NCBI RefSeq assembly: GCF_006352475.1
Contig: NZ_VCMZ01000001.1
Coordinates: 124,001 to 188,000, forward strand
Direction of reading: 5' to 3'
DNA: 64,000 nt
DNA from: Acinetobacter pullicarnis
Lineage (GTDB): Bacteria > Pseudomonadota > Gammaproteobacteria > Pseudomonadales > Moraxellaceae
The position numbers were made by a program, and so were the translations under genes. Positions 46,629 through 57,573 of the stretch are shown in pieces. Under the pieces are notes generated by a model. It made no database searches and had not been told where the DNA came from. It was given only the letters and a program-made list of their open reading frames with translations. The stretch's first letter is position 1, and the number at the start of each line of letters is the position of its first letter.

Positions 46629-47519
46629 ATGAATACGTCATCCTACATTTCAATTGGCATACCATTCTATAATGCAGAGGATTATCTGTTCGATGCGATT
46701 CAATCTGTTTTGGCTCAGACTCATCAGAATTGGGAGTTAATATTGATTGATGATGGTTCAAAAGACAAATCACTAGAAATAGCTGAATCTTTTAAAGATC
46801 CTCGTATTATTGTTGTTTCAGATGGCCTGAATAAGAAGCTTCCTTTTAGATTAAATCAAATTATTAATTTAGCAAAGTATGATTTTATTGCGCGGATGGA
46901 TGCTGATGATTTAATGGATATAGATAGATTAGCTAAGCAGTTAAAAGCTTTAGAAAAAAATCCAGTCATTGATTTAGTAACTACAGGAATGTATTCGATT
47001 GGTAGAGAGAATGAAGTACTAGGGAAACGAATTCCGCCAAACTATATGATGAAAAGTAATGGAATTTTGAAAGGATTAACAAATTTACTCCATGCTTCGA
47101 TGTTGGCTAGAAAAAGTTGGTGTTTAAGAAACCCATATAGAGAAGATAATGCTTTAGCTGAAGATTATGAGCTTTGGTTATCTGCTGCAATTAAAGACGA
47201 TCTAAAATATGAAGTTATACAAGAACCACTTTATTATTACAGGGAGATTGAGAATGTTAGAATTGAAAAGATGTTAAAAGGGTATAATACCCAGATTGAA
47301 GTAATAAATAGATATTTTTTAGGCGTTATTTCTGAAGCTGATAAAAATAAAATCATAAAAAAATTTGAATATAAAAAGATAATAATTAAATTTCTTAATA
47401 TTTTTAACTTGATGTTTATTCTGCAACGAAGACGAGTTGATAAATTGACCAAAAGTGATTTTGAAAGATATGGTGAAAATTTGAAGAACATTAACTCCAT
47501 AGGGGCTAGAAGTGAATAG
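46629..47519 (+). CDS. Family 2 glycosyltransferase
   Basis: A 296-residue GT-A transferase: ISIGIPFYNAEDYLFDAIQS, LILIDDGSKDKSLEIAESF, FIARMDADDLMDIDRLAKQL with the metal motif DADD, and AEDYELWLSAAIKDDLKYEV with the acceptor-site ED. It follows wzy with no gap (TAA then ATG) and overlaps the next gene. Donor and linkage unknown. Confidence 0.88.
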   Translation: MNTSSYISIGIPFYNAEDYLFDAIQSVLAQTHQNWELILIDDGSKDKSLEIAESFKDPRIIVVSDGLNKKLPFRLNQIINLAKYDFIARMDADDLMDIDRLAKQLKALEKNPVIDLVTTGMYSIGRENEVLGKRIPPNYMMKSNGILKGLTNLLHASMLARKSWCLRNPYREDNALAEDYELWLSAAIKDDLKYEVIQEPLYYYREIENVRIEKMLKGYNTQIEVINRYFLGVISEADKNKIIKKFEYKKIIIKFLNIFNLMFILQRRRVDKLTKSDFERYGENLKNINSIGARSE

Positions 47520-48678
47520 TAAATTAGTTCTAATCGGAAACACATCATCAACCTTACTTGGATTTCGCTCTGACTTAATTAAATGTCTTATTGCAAATGA
47601 TTATCAGGTTTATGCTTTAGTATGTGAGTATAGTGCTGATGATTTGCAGAAAATAGAAGAAATAGGGGCAATACCAATTACCTATACAATGCGTAGAGGT
47701 GGGCTAAATCCATTTTCAGATATTAAGGCACTTTTTGAAATAAAAATGAAGTTAGAGCAGATTAAACCTGATATCGTTTTTTCATACTTCACTAAACCTG
47801 TGGTATATGGTTCTCTTGCTGCAAAATTAGCGCATGTCCCTAAAGTTATAGGAATGATTGAAGGGTTGGGTAGCCCTTTTACAGTTCATAAACATGGCCA
47901 GAGTTTTAAAGTTAAATTGATTCGGACCATTCAAGTTTGCTTATATAAAATTATTTTCCCATTTTTAGATAGAATTATTTTTCTTAATCCAGATGATCCT
48001 ATCGACCTTATCAAGAAACATAATATTCGGCATAAGAGTGATGCAATTGAGATGCTTGGGCCGATCGGTCTAAAATTGAGTGACTATCCTCATAAACGGT
48101 GGAATGAAGGTCATCAGGTCTCATTTATTTTTATTGCAAGATTACTCGCTGAAAAAGGTATTTTTGAATATATTGAAGCAGCGAAAATTGTTAAAATTAA
48201 ATATCCACATATCACTTTTAAAGTTATTGGTGGATTAGATGCTGAAAATCCTTATGGTTTAACACAGCAGCAATTAAATGAGGTTATATCATCTGGAATA
48301 GTTGATTATCCTGGCTTTGTCACAGATGTTGCTGAACGTATAGCCGATAGTGCTGTTTTTGTTTTGCCATCTTATTACCGCGAAGGTGTGCCGCGCAGCA
48401 CGCAGGAAGCCATGGCAATCGGTCGTCCTATTATTACAACTGATGTACCAGGTTGTCGTGAAACAGTGATTGATGGGGTCAATGGTTTTTTGGTGCCAAA
48501 GTGGGATGCGCAAATCTTGGCAGAAAAAATGTGTTATTTTATAGAGCATCCAGTGCAAGTGAATATCATGGGTTTGGAAAGCTATAAGATGGCGCTAGAG
48601 CATTTTGATGTCGAGAAAGTGAATAAAAAACTTTTTTCAATAATGGGTTTAAATGAATCTAATGAAAAGACTGGTTGA
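47512..48678 (+). CDS. Family 4 glycosyltransferase
   Basis: A 388-residue GT-B retaining glycosyltransferase. The N-terminal acceptor domain includes PDIVFSYFTKPVVYGSLAAK. The C-terminal donor domain has FIFIARLLAEKGIFEYIEAA, VIGGLDAENPYGLT and the donor-binding PSYYREGVPRSTQEAMAIGR. It starts with GTG at 47512 with AGGGG seven bases upstream, overlapping the previous stop. Placement just before the initiating transferase is typical of the enzyme adding the second sugar, but that is inference. Confidence 0.88.
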   Translation: MNSKLVLIGNTSSTLLGFRSDLIKCLIANDYQVYALVCEYSADDLQKIEEIGAIPITYTMRRGGLNPFSDIKALFEIKMKLEQIKPDIVFSYFTKPVVYGSLAAKLAHVPKVIGMIEGLGSPFTVHKHGQSFKVKLIRTIQVCLYKIIFPFLDRIIFLNPDDPIDLIKKHNIRHKSDAIEMLGPIGLKLSDYPHKRWNEGHQVSFIFIARLLAEKGIFEYIEAAKIVKIKYPHITFKVIGGLDAENPYGLTQQQLNEVISSGIVDYPGFVTDVAERIADSAVFVLPSYYREGVPRSTQEAMAIGRPIITTDVPGCRETVIDGVNGFLVPKWDAQILAEKMCYFIEHPVQVNIMGLESYKMALEHFDVEKVNKKLFSIMGLNESNEKTG

Positions 48679-49282
48679 TATTGTTATCTCTTTAACAGCC
48701 CTCCTTCTCTTGTCACCTATATTTCTATATGTGGCATATAAAGTACGTAAGAATTTAGGTTCACCAATCTTCTTTTACCAAGAACGTCCGGGGTTGCATG
48801 GTAAAACTTTTAAGATGATGAAGTTTCGTTCGATGAAGAATGCGGTTGATGCGCAGGGGAATCCTTTACCAGACGATCAACGGATTACGCCTTTTGGACA
48901 AAAATTACGAGCAACAACTTTAGATGAAATGCCGCAGCTGTTCAATGTGCTGAAAGGCAATATGAGTATTGTTGGTCCTCGACCGCAGTTGCTTGAATTT
49001 ATGGATCATTATACGCCACACCAAATTCGTCGGCATGAACTGAAACCGGGGATGACTGGACTTGCACAAGTGAGTGGACGTAATAATTTATCCTGGGAAG
49101 AAAAATTCGATTTGGATGTGCAATATGTTGATTGTCAGTCGACATTGCTGGATTTTAAGATTATGTTCAAAACCGTGAGTGTGATGTTGAAAAAAGAAGG
49201 CATAAATGCACCGGATCAAGCTGTTGGTGCTAGTCGTTTTAATGGAACAGAGACAACAGATTCTAAAATTTCATCTGATTAG
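48653..49282 (+). CDS. itrA: Initiating sugar-phosphate transferase (ItrA-type)
   Basis: Transfers the first sugar-1-phosphate of the repeat to undecaprenyl phosphate at the inner membrane. The 209 residues have one N-terminal hydrophobic hairpin (VDIVISLTALLLLSPIFLYV) and the catalytic domain QERPGLHGKTFKMMKFRSMK, TTLDEMPQLFNVLKGNMSIV, GPRPQL and KPGMTGLAQVSGRNNL, typical of the short bacterial sugar transferases. It overlaps the upstream transferase by 26 bases. The ATG at 48653 or 48662 may be used. The first sugar is probably an N-acetylated hexose, but the allele type cannot be fixed here. Confidence 0.92.
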   Translation: MNLMKRLVDIVISLTALLLLSPIFLYVAYKVRKNLGSPIFFYQERPGLHGKTFKMMKFRSMKNAVDAQGNPLPDDQRITPFGQKLRATTLDEMPQLFNVLKGNMSIVGPRPQLLEFMDHYTPHQIRRHELKPGMTGLAQVSGRNNLSWEEKFDLDVQYVDCQSTLLDFKIMFKTVSVMLKKEGINAPDQAVGASRFNGTETTDSKISSD

Positions 49283-49318
49283 CCATAACCCTACAAATAA
49301 ACTTTTTTAGTGTGAATT

Positions 49319-50194
49319 ATGATCAAGAAAGCAATACTTCCAGTCGCCGGTTTAGGTACACGTTTTTTACCTGCAAGTAAAGCCATCCCCAAAGAAATGG
49401 TGACGGTGGTCGACCGACCTGCAATTGAATATGTGGTGAAAGAAGCAGTTGCTGCAGGTATAGAGCAAATTATCTTGGTCACGCATAGTTCTAAAGCATC
49501 AATTGAAAACTATTTTGATCGAAACTTTGAACTTGAGACCAGTCTAGAACAAAAGAAAAAATATGACCTTCTAGCTGAAATCACGCAAATTGCGCCAAGT
49601 CATGTGAGTATCGTCAGTGTACGTCAGCCACAGCCCTTGGGCTTGGGCCATGCGGTGCTTTGTGCTAAAGATATTGTGGGGCAAGATGACTTTGCAGTGC
49701 TATTGCCAGATGTTCTGGTAAAAGCCAGCAAGGCCGAAAATGATTTAAGCAAAATGATCGCGCGTTTTAACCAGACACATGCTGCACAGATTATGGTTGA
49801 AGCTGTACCAGAAAATATGGTTGATCAGTATGGGATTGTCGATGTCCTGACCGCACCAGTAGAAGGCGAAAGTGCATTAATGCGCGGGATTGTCGAAAAG
49901 CCTGCGATTGGCACGGCACCCTCTAATTTATCTGTGGTGGGGCGTTATGTACTTCCAGCAAAAATTATGCAGCTCTTGGCAGAAACACCGAAAGGTGCTG
50001 GTAATGAAATTCAATTGACGGATGCAATTGCCAGTTTGCAGTTACTTGAGCAAGTCGAAGCGTATCGCATGCAAGGGCAAACTTTTGACTGTGGTAGCAA
50101 GTTGGGTTATTTAAAAGCAGTATTACATTATGGTGTGGCGCATCCGCAACTTGGTGCAGAATTTAAAGCTTTAATTCGAGAGCTAAAACTATAA
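49319..50194 (+). CDS. galU: UTP-glucose-1-phosphate uridylyltransferase
   Basis: Makes UDP-glucose, precursor of UDP-galactose and UDP-glucuronate. The 291 residues start with IKKAILPVAGLGTRFLPASK and IPKEMVTVVDRPAIEYVVKE, and contain QPLGLGHAVLCAKDIVG and the GIVEKPAIGTAPS region. Start of the conserved right-hand module of Acinetobacter capsule loci. One base separates its stop from the next start. Confidence 0.97.
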   Translation: MIKKAILPVAGLGTRFLPASKAIPKEMVTVVDRPAIEYVVKEAVAAGIEQIILVTHSSKASIENYFDRNFELETSLEQKKKYDLLAEITQIAPSHVSIVSVRQPQPLGLGHAVLCAKDIVGQDDFAVLLPDVLVKASKAENDLSKMIARFNQTHAAQIMVEAVPENMVDQYGIVDVLTAPVEGESALMRGIVEKPAIGTAPSNLSVVGRYVLPAKIMQLLAETPKGAGNEIQLTDAIASLQLLEQVEAYRMQGQTFDCGSKLGYLKAVLHYGVAHPQLGAEFKALIRELKL

Positions 50195-50195
50195 A

Positions 50196-51458
50196 ATGAA
50201 TGTCACGATATTCGGAGACACCCTTCAAGCAAGGGTTTTTGTCGGCTTGTTGGCGGAGCATGGACATCAGGTGTTTTGGTGCCAAAATCCGCAACTCGAA
50301 AACCAAGCCAGTGCCTATTATGTACAAGATGAAAGTTTAAATCATCTACTCGAAAAGCAACTGCAAAAAGGTTTTTTGAAGCAGTTAAGCATTCATAAAA
50401 TTCCGACAGATAGTGATGTTTATATTTTAGGCTTTAGCCCATCTGAATATGATGTTGCAGCACAGATCCTAGAAAATTTGGCTGCAACGCCATTGCCTCA
50501 TCCCAAACTCATCATCAATGGCTCAACCTTTGGTTTGCACGGTACTGAAAAATTAAAACAAATATTACCGCAAGATCATTGGGCTTATTTGCCTGATGTA
50601 GTGCAAGAAGGTAATGCCATTCAAAGTATTTTACAGATTAAACAGATCGTGGTTGGGGTTGATTCAGACGCTTCGGCACAGATGATTCGTGAATTACTGC
50701 GCCCTATTTTTTATGCTGCACATCAATATTTATTTATGCCGATTTTAGATGCTGAATTTACCAAATTGAGTATTTCGGGCATGTTGGCAACGCGGATCAG
50801 TTATATGAACGATCTGGCTTTGGTGGCAGAAAAACTGGGTATTGATATTTTAAATGTACGGCAGGGTTTGGCTGCAGATAGCCGTATCGGTGCGACGTAT
50901 TTATCGCCAGGTGCTGGATTTGGCGGAGAAAATTTTTCGCACGATATTTTGACCTTGTCGAGTACCGTTTCTGAAACGGGTATGAGCAGTCGCTTATTAA
51001 CCCAAGTGTATGACATTAATGAGCAGCAAAAAGAAATCTTATTTCGAAAGTTGTGGAATTATTATCAGGGTAACTTAAAGCACAAAATCATTGCGATTTG
51101 GGGTGCATCATTTAAAGAAAATACCTCAAGTATTCAAAATGCGCCGATTCACGTCATGCTTGAAGCTTTATGGGCACAAGGCGCAATTGTAAAATTGCAT
51201 GATCCAGAGGCTTTACATGAAATTTATGCACGCTATGGGGCGCGTCGAGATTTGATTTTATGTGAAGAGCAGTATCAAGCGACCCAAGATGCTGATGCAT
51301 TGTGCTTGATGACGGCTTGGAAGCAATATTACAGTCCTGATTTTAAACAGTTAAAGCAATTGATGCAGCATCCTTATGTGTTGGATGGTCGTAATATTTA
51401 CGATCCTGCCTATGTAAAAGCACAAGGTTTTGCTTATGCAGGAGTCGGTCGCGCATGA
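50196..51458 (+). CDS. ugd: UDP-glucose dehydrogenase-like protein lacking the catalytic cysteine
   Basis: Occupies the ugd position of the locus and aligns along its length with UDP-glucose 6-dehydrogenases: [20 protein letters not shown] (K190 kept), a [16 protein letters not shown] stretch and [14 protein letters not shown]. However, the catalytic block normally GYGGSCFPKD reads [10 protein letters not shown] (241-250), with Asn246 in place of the nucleophilic cysteine and His for the following lysine. The NAD loop GxGxxG is replaced by GDTLQA (7-12), and PEFLREG reads PDVVQEG. It is in frame, 420 residues, and tightly coupled to galU and gpi, so it is not a decaying pseudogene. It probably does not oxidise UDP-glucose; a structural or regulatory role is possible. 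Confidence 0.8.
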   Translation: MNVTIFGDTLQARVFVGLLAEHGHQVFWCQNPQLENQASAYYVQDESLNHLLEKQLQKGFLKQLSIHKIPTDSDVYILGFSPSEYDVAAQILENLAATPLPHPKLIINGSTFGLHGTEKLKQILPQDHWAYLPDVVQEGNAIQSILQIKQIVVGVDSDASAQMIRELLRPIFYAAHQYLFMPILDAEFTKLSISGMLATRISYMNDLALVAEKLGIDILNVRQGLAADSRIGATYLSPGAGFGGENFSHDILTLSSTVSETGMSSRLLTQVYDINEQQKEILFRKLWNYYQGNLKHKIIAIWGASFKENTSSIQNAPIHVMLEALWAQGAIVKLHDPEALHEIYARYGARRDLILCEEQYQATQDADALCLMTAWKQYYSPDFKQLKQLMQHPYVLDGRNIYDPAYVKAQGFAYAGVGRA

Positions 51459-53128
51459 ATCAGCCATTATCTGCATTGCCTGAACTTGAGCCAGTCTCTG
51501 ATTTTGAATTAACAAAACTGGCTGCCGAATATCATAAGCTTCATTTAAATCAATTATTTGAGCAAGATAAACAGCGTTTTGATCAATATGCCGTACAGCT
51601 CGATACAATTGTTTATGACTTTAGCAAACAAAGAATTGCAAAAGATGTGCTTGCTGCGCTTATAGATTTTGCGGAACAGAAGAAACTCGCAACCTGGATA
51701 AAAACACTTTTCTCTGAGCAGAAAATTAATTGCTCGGAACAGCGCGCTGCGATGCATTGGGCATTACGCTTACCGAAGCCAGTGGACGATGCCGTGTCGA
51801 TTGCACAGCAAGTGCATGTGCAGCTTGATCGGATGTATGCTTTGGTGGAAAAAATCCACGCTGGACAATATCGTGGTGCGACCGGTGAAGTGATTCGTGA
51901 TGTGGTGAATATTGGCGTCGGGGGGTCAGACCTTGGACCCTTGATGGTTAGTCATGCCTTATCTGATTTTAAGACCATGACCGCCAAGCCGCTAGATGTA
52001 CATTTTGTGTCAACGATTGATGGTAGCCAACTTTCCGATTTATTACATAAATTTAGACCAGAAACGACGTTGTTTATTATTTCGTCTAAGTCTTTTGGTA
52101 CCATTGATACACTCTCCAATGCACAAACTGCACGGCATTGGCTAGAAAAATCTTTGGGGCAGTCTGCGACTGTATTGAAGTGCCATTTTGTCGCAGTGTC
52201 TACCAAACCTGAAAAAATGACGGAATGGGGGATTGCTGCCGAAAACCAATTCCTGCTTTGGGATTGGGTCGGTGGCCGTTATTCTTTATGGTCTTGTATT
52301 GGTTTGCCGATTGCGCTGACCATTGGTGTAGATGGATTTAAGCAGTTTCTTGCTGGTGCGCATCAGATTGATCAGCATATTCAGCAAGCACCGTTTGAGC
52401 AAAATATTCCTGTATTGATGGGACTATTGGGGATTTGGAACAATAACTTCCTCAATATGCAGACCCATGCAGTGTTGCCTTATGATGGGCGCTTAAAATA
52501 TTTTGCGGCTTATTTGCAACAATTGGAAATGGAGTCGAATGGTAAGTCGATTCAACGAGATGGCAATAAAACCACATGGAATACATGCCCGATTGTCTGG
52601 GGGGAAGTGGGGCCAAATGCGCAACATGCATTTTATCAGTTGCTGCATCAGGGAACTCATTCTGTCAGCTGTGATTTTATTGCGCCAGTGCAGCGTTATA
52701 ATGCCAATCAGTTTACCTATGCAGAAAGTGCGGAAACATTGATTGAACAGCATCACTTGGCATTGTCTAATTGTTTAGCGCAATCACGCTTATTGGCTTT
52801 CGGTAATCAGGCGCTCAAACCAGAAGAACTTAAAGACCTACCTATCTATAAGCAATATAAAGGCAATCAGCCGAGCAGTACCATGCTGTTGTCTGAATTG
52901 AATCCGCAGAGTTTAGGCATGTTGGTTGCACTCTATGAACATAAAGTTTTTGTGCAGTCGGTCATTTGGCATATCAATCCATTTGATCAGTGGGGCGTTG
53001 AAAAAGGTAAAGAAATTGCCAATCAACTGCTGCCTATTTTAAATGGCACACAACAAGATCTTTCCCAGTTAGATGCTTCCACGCAGGGCTTAATTCGAAT
53101 TTTGTTGGGCAAAGCGATCGATAGTTAA
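51455..53128 (+). CDS. gpi: Glucose-6-phosphate isomerase
   Basis: Interconverts glucose-6-phosphate and fructose-6-phosphate, feeding capsule precursor synthesis. The 557 residues carry [20 protein letters not shown], the GPI signature [17 protein letters not shown] near residue 268, [19 protein letters not shown] and [11 protein letters not shown]. The ATG overlaps the ugd stop by four bases. It is a standard member of the Acinetobacter capsule-locus tail. Confidence 0.97.
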   Translation: MNQPLSALPELEPVSDFELTKLAAEYHKLHLNQLFEQDKQRFDQYAVQLDTIVYDFSKQRIAKDVLAALIDFAEQKKLATWIKTLFSEQKINCSEQRAAMHWALRLPKPVDDAVSIAQQVHVQLDRMYALVEKIHAGQYRGATGEVIRDVVNIGVGGSDLGPLMVSHALSDFKTMTAKPLDVHFVSTIDGSQLSDLLHKFRPETTLFIISSKSFGTIDTLSNAQTARHWLEKSLGQSATVLKCHFVAVSTKPEKMTEWGIAAENQFLLWDWVGGRYSLWSCIGLPIALTIGVDGFKQFLAGAHQIDQHIQQAPFEQNIPVLMGLLGIWNNNFLNMQTHAVLPYDGRLKYFAAYLQQLEMESNGKSIQRDGNKTTWNTCPIVWGEVGPNAQHAFYQLLHQGTHSVSCDFIAPVQRYNANQFTYAESAETLIEQHHLALSNCLAQSRLLAFGNQALKPEELKDLPIYKQYKGNQPSSTMLLSELNPQSLGMLVALYEHKVFVQSVIWHINPFDQWGVEKGKEIANQLLPILNGTQQDLSQLDASTQGLIRILLGKAIDS

Positions 53129-53213
53129 TCGAAAATAAACTATAGCTAAGCTGCTGTAGGATATGGCTAAACGGGTATTTTGCAGCAAACTAAAGAGCAA
53201 TATAGGAACAAGA

Positions 53214-54236
53214 ATGGCAACAATTTTAGTAACAGGTGGTGCAGGTTATATTGGGTCTCACACCTGTGTTGAACTGCTGAATGCGGGACATCAGGTCGTG
53301 GTTTTAGACAACCTTTGTAATAGTGACGAAGAAGCATTAAAGCGCGTGCAAGCATTGGCAGCAAAATCGTTGACTTTTATTCAGGGTGATATTCGTGATG
53401 CGGCGGCACTTGATCATCTTTTTGCCCAGTACGCAATTGATGCAGTCATTCATTTTGCGGGTTTAAAGGCCGTGGGTGAAAGCCAACAAATACCGCTGCA
53501 TTATTTTGATAATAATATTGCTGGCAGCATTCAATTGGTGAATGCGATGCAACGTGCCGGTGTATTTAAATTGGTGTTTAGCTCATCTGCAACCGTTTAT
53601 GACGAAGCCAATACTTCACCATTAAATGAAAGTATGCCAACAGGAATGCCAAGCAATAACTATGGTTATACCAAATTGATTGTGGAGCAATTGTTCGAAA
53701 AGCTGGCAGTGTCTGAGCCACGCTGGTCGATTGCATTATTGCGTTACTTTAACCCTGTCGGTGCACATAAAAGTGGTCGTATTGGTGAAGACCCACAAGG
53801 AACTCCCAATAATTTAATGCCTTATGTCACTCAGGTTGCGGTCGGTCGACGAGATAAATTGGCTATTTTTGGCAACGACTACGACACAGTAGATGGTACC
53901 GGTGTCCGTGATTATATCCATGTTGTTGACTTAGCCAATGCACATTTATGCGCCTTAAACAATCGTTTAGCAACAACGGGTTGCCGTGCGTGGAATATTG
54001 GTACAGGCAATGGTTCGTCGGTTTTAGAAGTGAAAAATGCTTTTGAGAAAGTGAATGGTGTTGCTGTTGCCTTTGAGTTTGCACCACGTCGTGCGGGTGA
54101 TGTTGCAACTTCATTTGCGGATAATCAACGCGCTGTGACAGAACTCGGATGGACGCCACAGTATGGCTTAGAAGATATGTTGGCGGACAGCTGGCACTGG
54201 CAAAAACAAAATCCGAATGGTTATCGCCAAGATTAA
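53214..54236 (+). CDS. galE: UDP-glucose 4-epimerase
   Basis: Interconverts UDP-glucose and UDP-galactose, and possibly the N-acetylated forms; called gne1 in Acinetobacter capsule nomenclature. The 340 residues start with [20 protein letters not shown] and include FSSSATVYDE and NNYGYTKLIVEQL (catalytic Ser and Tyr-Lys), RYFNPVGAH and DGTGVRDYIHVVDLANAH. The ATG at 53214 has AGGA eight bases upstream; an ATG at 53163 would add 17 unconserved residues. If the enzyme also accepts GlcNAc substrates it would supply UDP-GalNAc for Gna and the initiating transferase. Confidence 0.95.
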   Translation: MATILVTGGAGYIGSHTCVELLNAGHQVVVLDNLCNSDEEALKRVQALAAKSLTFIQGDIRDAAALDHLFAQYAIDAVIHFAGLKAVGESQQIPLHYFDNNIAGSIQLVNAMQRAGVFKLVFSSSATVYDEANTSPLNESMPTGMPSNNYGYTKLIVEQLFEKLAVSEPRWSIALLRYFNPVGAHKSGRIGEDPQGTPNNLMPYVTQVAVGRRDKLAIFGNDYDTVDGTGVRDYIHVVDLANAHLCALNNRLATTGCRAWNIGTGNGSSVLEVKNAFEKVNGVAVAFEFAPRRAGDVATSFADNQRAVTELGWTPQYGLEDMLADSWHWQKQNPNGYRQD

Positions 54237-54246
54237 CGCGATTACG

Positions 54247-54296
54247 AAAAAATCATAACTTAGCCCTTCTCAACCGGTAAAGGAGGAGAAGGGCTA
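54247..54296 (-). terminator. Hairpin between convergent galE and pgm, terminator of pgm
   Basis: Eleven-base stem tagcccttctc/gagaagggcta (54261-54296) with a 14-base loop. On the minus strand a T-run (complement of 54247-54252) follows after eight bases. It may serve both convergent genes. Confidence 0.7.
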
Positions 54297-54315
54297 GTAT
54301 GAAGAAGCATGACAA

Positions 54316-55689
54316 TTAAGACTGGATAATCGCAGTTAATTCATCAATATAATATTGCATCGGCTGTGGGTTATGGTCTGCACGGCTTTCAATATTCAAG
54401 CGTAATAACGGCTCAGTATTTGAAGCCCGTACATTTAGACGCCACGCACCAAAATCTAAACTCACCCCATCGGTTTGATCAATTGCAGGTTGTTGATCTT
54501 GATAATGATCAAAGATCTTCTGGATGGTGACCTGAGTATCGATCACTTTAAAGTTAATTTCACCGCTGCATGGGAATTTGTGAATCATGTCCTCAACCAG
54601 TGTCGATAAAGATTGTTTGGTTTCAGACAAGACTGCAATGGCCAATAACCACGGAATCATACCGCTGTCGCAATAAGCAAAGTCACGGAAATAATGATGT
54701 GCGCTCATTTCGCCACCATAAGCCGCATTATGTTCACGCATTACATCTTTAATAAAGGCATGTCCAGATTTGGACTGTACCGCAACACCTTCATATTGCT
54801 CTAAAATATCAAGTGTGTTCCAGACCAAACGTGGGTCGTGTACAATTTTCTCGCCTTTTTGTTTTAATAAAAAAGCTTGTGCTAGTAGCCCAACAATATA
54901 ATAGCCCTCAATAAATTGGCCTTTCTCATCAAAGAGGAAGCAGCGGTCAAAGTCACCATCCCAAGCAATACCCATATCGGCATGGTGTGCGAGTACTGCA
55001 TCGCGAGTACTTTCGCGATTTTCGATTAAGATTGGGTTGGGAATCCCATGCGGGAAAGTACCATCAGGGTCATTATGAATTTTTATAATTTCAACTGCGA
55101 CATTCAGTTGTTTAAATTTTTGTTCAATCGCATCAACCACATGACCTGCAGCGCCATTACCTGCATTCATCACCAATTTTAAGGGGCGAATTTGTGCAGG
55201 GGTGATATAGCCCATCAGGTGTTCAATAAATTCAGGCAGTATATTGTATTTTTCACAGCTTCCTTGTGTGGATACTGGTGTGAACGCTTGAGCTTCTGCC
55301 AAAGCTTGAATTTCTTTTAATCCGGTATCTGCACTGATTGGTCGTGAATTTTCACGAACCAATTTCATGCCGTTATAGTCCATTGGATTATGGCTGGCAG
55401 TAATTTCAATACCGCCTTGCACGTCAAGATGGAAAGCACCGAAGTAGACTTCTTCTGTTCCAGTCAGACCCAGATCAAGGACATTGACGCCCGCATCATT
55501 TAAACCGCGAATGGTGGCTTGCTTGAGCGATTCACTGCTGAGGCGTACATCACAACCGACCACCACAGTTTTAGGTTGATAAATTTGCCCATAGGCACGG
55601 CCAATACGATAGGCAATGTCTTCGTTTAGTTCCGTACCGAGCTTACCGCGAATATCATAGGCTTTAAAACAGGTCAATGGCGTGGTCAT
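54316..55689 (-). CDS. pgm: Phosphoglucomutase/phosphomannomutase
   Basis: Interconverts hexose 6- and 1-phosphates, supplying glucose-1-phosphate for GalU and RmlA. The 457 residues show the catalytic serine loop [17 protein letters not shown], the metal loop [34 protein letters not shown] for sugar binding and [16 protein letters not shown] for phosphate. It is transcribed towards galE, as usual at the right end of Acinetobacter K loci. Confidence 0.95.
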   Translation of the reverse strand: MTTPLTCFKAYDIRGKLGTELNEDIAYRIGRAYGQIYQPKTVVVGCDVRLSSESLKQATIRGLNDAGVNVLDLGLTGTEEVYFGAFHLDVQGGIEITASHNPMDYNGMKLVRENSRPISADTGLKEIQALAEAQAFTPVSTQGSCEKYNILPEFIEHLMGYITPAQIRPLKLVMNAGNGAAGHVVDAIEQKFKQLNVAVEIIKIHNDPDGTFPHGIPNPILIENRESTRDAVLAHHADMGIAWDGDFDRCFLFDEKGQFIEGYYIVGLLAQAFLLKQKGEKIVHDPRLVWNTLDILEQYEGVAVQSKSGHAFIKDVMREHNAAYGGEMSAHHYFRDFAYCDSGMIPWLLAIAVLSETKQSLSTLVEDMIHKFPCSGEINFKVIDTQVTIQKIFDHYQDQQPAIDQTDGVSLDFGAWRLNVRASNTEPLLRLNIESRADHNPQPMQYYIDELTAIIQS

Positions 55690-55797
55690 TTTACAGTGCT
55701 AATCATTGGAAAAGTTGTTCTCTTATATAGCATAAATGCCAAGGCTCGTGTGGATGAACTGTGCTTGAATCCAGCCTAAAAAAAGCATGAGAACAGT

Positions 55798-55829
55798 AAA
55801 AAGCCAGTCAATGTTAAATTGACTGGCTT
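55798..55829 (-). terminator. Rho-independent terminator of the malic enzyme gene
   Basis: Eleven-base stem aagccagtcaa/ttgactggctt with a 7-base loop (55801-55829), followed on the minus strand by a T-run (complement of 55798-55800 plus the stem end), 44 bases after the stop. Confidence 0.85.
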
Positions 55830-55872
55830 CATGATCAGGACGAATTGATTTTAGAAAAATTCAAACAACACC

Positions 55873-57573
55873 TTAGAAAGGTGCACGTCGGTAGCTGCGA
55901 TATTCTGGTTTCCAGAAATTACGCTCGATACTTTCTTGTAATTGTTCATCACTGATTAACGGGGCAACTCCATCGGCCATGGCTGCTTTAGCAACATGGA
56001 AGGCAATGGTTTTAGAGACCTGTTGAATGGTATCTAGATCTGGAAGTAGATCCGCTTCAGGATCTTTGAGTTTAGGTGAGCAATCTGCCAATGCCGCACT
56101 TGAAGCAATCATCATGCGATTGGTAACACGAGTGGCGTGTGCTGCGATGACCCCTAGGCCAATACCGGGGAAAATATAGGCATTGTTGCATTGTGAAATA
56201 TTATGAATTTTACCTTGATAGTTCACAGGTGCAAACGGACTGCCTGTGGCAATCAGGGCTTTCCCTTCAGTCCAACGGATAATATCAGCAGGCAGTGCCT
56301 CGACATGAGATGTTGGGTTTGAAAGTGGCAGTACGATTGGATGCTCACAATTGGCACTGAGTGCTCGAATCACGGCTTCGTTAAATAGACCTGCTTGACC
56401 AGACACACCAATCAAAATACTTGGCTTGGCATGTTTGACCACATCTAACAGTGAAATGTGACCTTCAGCATCTGCCCATGGCGAAACCGCATCCGTTTTT
56501 TGTGCAAGCACACGTTGGAAGCTACGCAGATTTGGTTGATTTTCAGTGATTAAACCAAAACGATCGACCATATAAACTTGTTTACGTGCTTGCTCATCGG
56601 TCAAACCATCGGCAATCATTTGCGCAATAATTTGTTCCGCAATACCACAACCAGCTGAACCCGCACCTAAGAAGGTAACGCGTTGATCTTTTAGATGGGT
56701 GTTGGCTGCACGACACGCTGCGATCAGGCTGCCAACCACAACGGCTGCTGTGCCTTGAATATCATCATTGAAACAGCAGTATTGGTCACGATATTTTTCG
56801 AGTAACGGCATTGCATTATTTTGTGCAAAATCTTCAAACTGAATGAGCGTGGTCGGCCAACGATGTTTGATTGCAGTAAAGATTTTATCAACAAAGTCAT
56901 AGTACTCTTCACCGCTGATCCGTGGCTGACGCCATCCCATATACAACGGATCATTGAGAAGTTGTTGATTGTTGGTACCCACATCAATGGTGATCGGGAG
57001 GGTATAGGCTGGGCTAATGCCACCGCAAGCGGTATAGAGCGAGAGTTTTCCAATTGGAATCCCCATGCCACCAATCCCAAGATCTCCTAAACCTAGAATA
57101 CGTTCACCATCAGTAATTACGATCACTTTGACGTTGCGACGATTTACATTTTGCAGGATATCGTCAATGTGGTCGCGATCTGGATATGAGATGAAAATAC
57201 CACGATGGCGACGGTAGATATCGGAGAAACGCTGACAGGCTTCGCCTACGGTTGGCGTATAAATAATTGGCATCATTTCTGACAAATGATTTTCAATTAA
57301 GTGATAAAACAGCGTTTCATTGGTGTCTTGGATATTTCGTAGATAAATGTGCTTGTTGATATTTTCATCAAAAGAAGTGAATTGCTGATAAGAACGTTGG
57401 TGTTGTTCTTCAATGGTTTCGATAACTTGTGGCACTAAACCGTGCAAATTGAAATACGAGCGCTCGTCCTCGGTAAAGGCGGAACCCTTGTTAAGAAGTG
57501 GTAGTTCAAGCAGTGTGTAGCCTGCATAAGGCGTATAAAGAGGATGTTTGATTGTTAAATTCTGAGTCGTCAT
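55873..57573 (-). CDS. maeA: NAD-dependent malic enzyme
   Basis: Oxidatively decarboxylates malate to pyruvate. The 566 residues match MaeA/SfcA length. Seen: [40 protein letters not shown] with [44 protein letters not shown], the NAD motif [16 protein letters not shown] and [11 protein letters not shown]. The ATG at 57573 has AGAGACTGGAA upstream. In A. baumannii the capsule locus is normally bounded by lldP here, so the right flank of this locus differs from that species. Confidence 0.95.
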   Translation of the reverse strand: MTTQNLTIKHPLYTPYAGYTLLELPLLNKGSAFTEDERSYFNLHGLVPQVIETIEEQHQRSYQQFTSFDENINKHIYLRNIQDTNETLFYHLIENHLSEMMPIIYTPTVGEACQRFSDIYRRHRGIFISYPDRDHIDDILQNVNRRNVKVIVITDGERILGLGDLGIGGMGIPIGKLSLYTACGGISPAYTLPITIDVGTNNQQLLNDPLYMGWRQPRISGEEYYDFVDKIFTAIKHRWPTTLIQFEDFAQNNAMPLLEKYRDQYCCFNDDIQGTAAVVVGSLIAACRAANTHLKDQRVTFLGAGSAGCGIAEQIIAQMIADGLTDEQARKQVYMVDRFGLITENQPNLRSFQRVLAQKTDAVSPWADAEGHISLLDVVKHAKPSILIGVSGQAGLFNEAVIRALSANCEHPIVLPLSNPTSHVEALPADIIRWTEGKALIATGSPFAPVNYQGKIHNISQCNNAYIFPGIGLGVIAAHATRVTNRMMIASSAALADCSPKLKDPEADLLPDLDTIQQVSKTIAFHVAKAAMADGVAPLISDEQLQESIERNFWKPEYRSYRRAPF

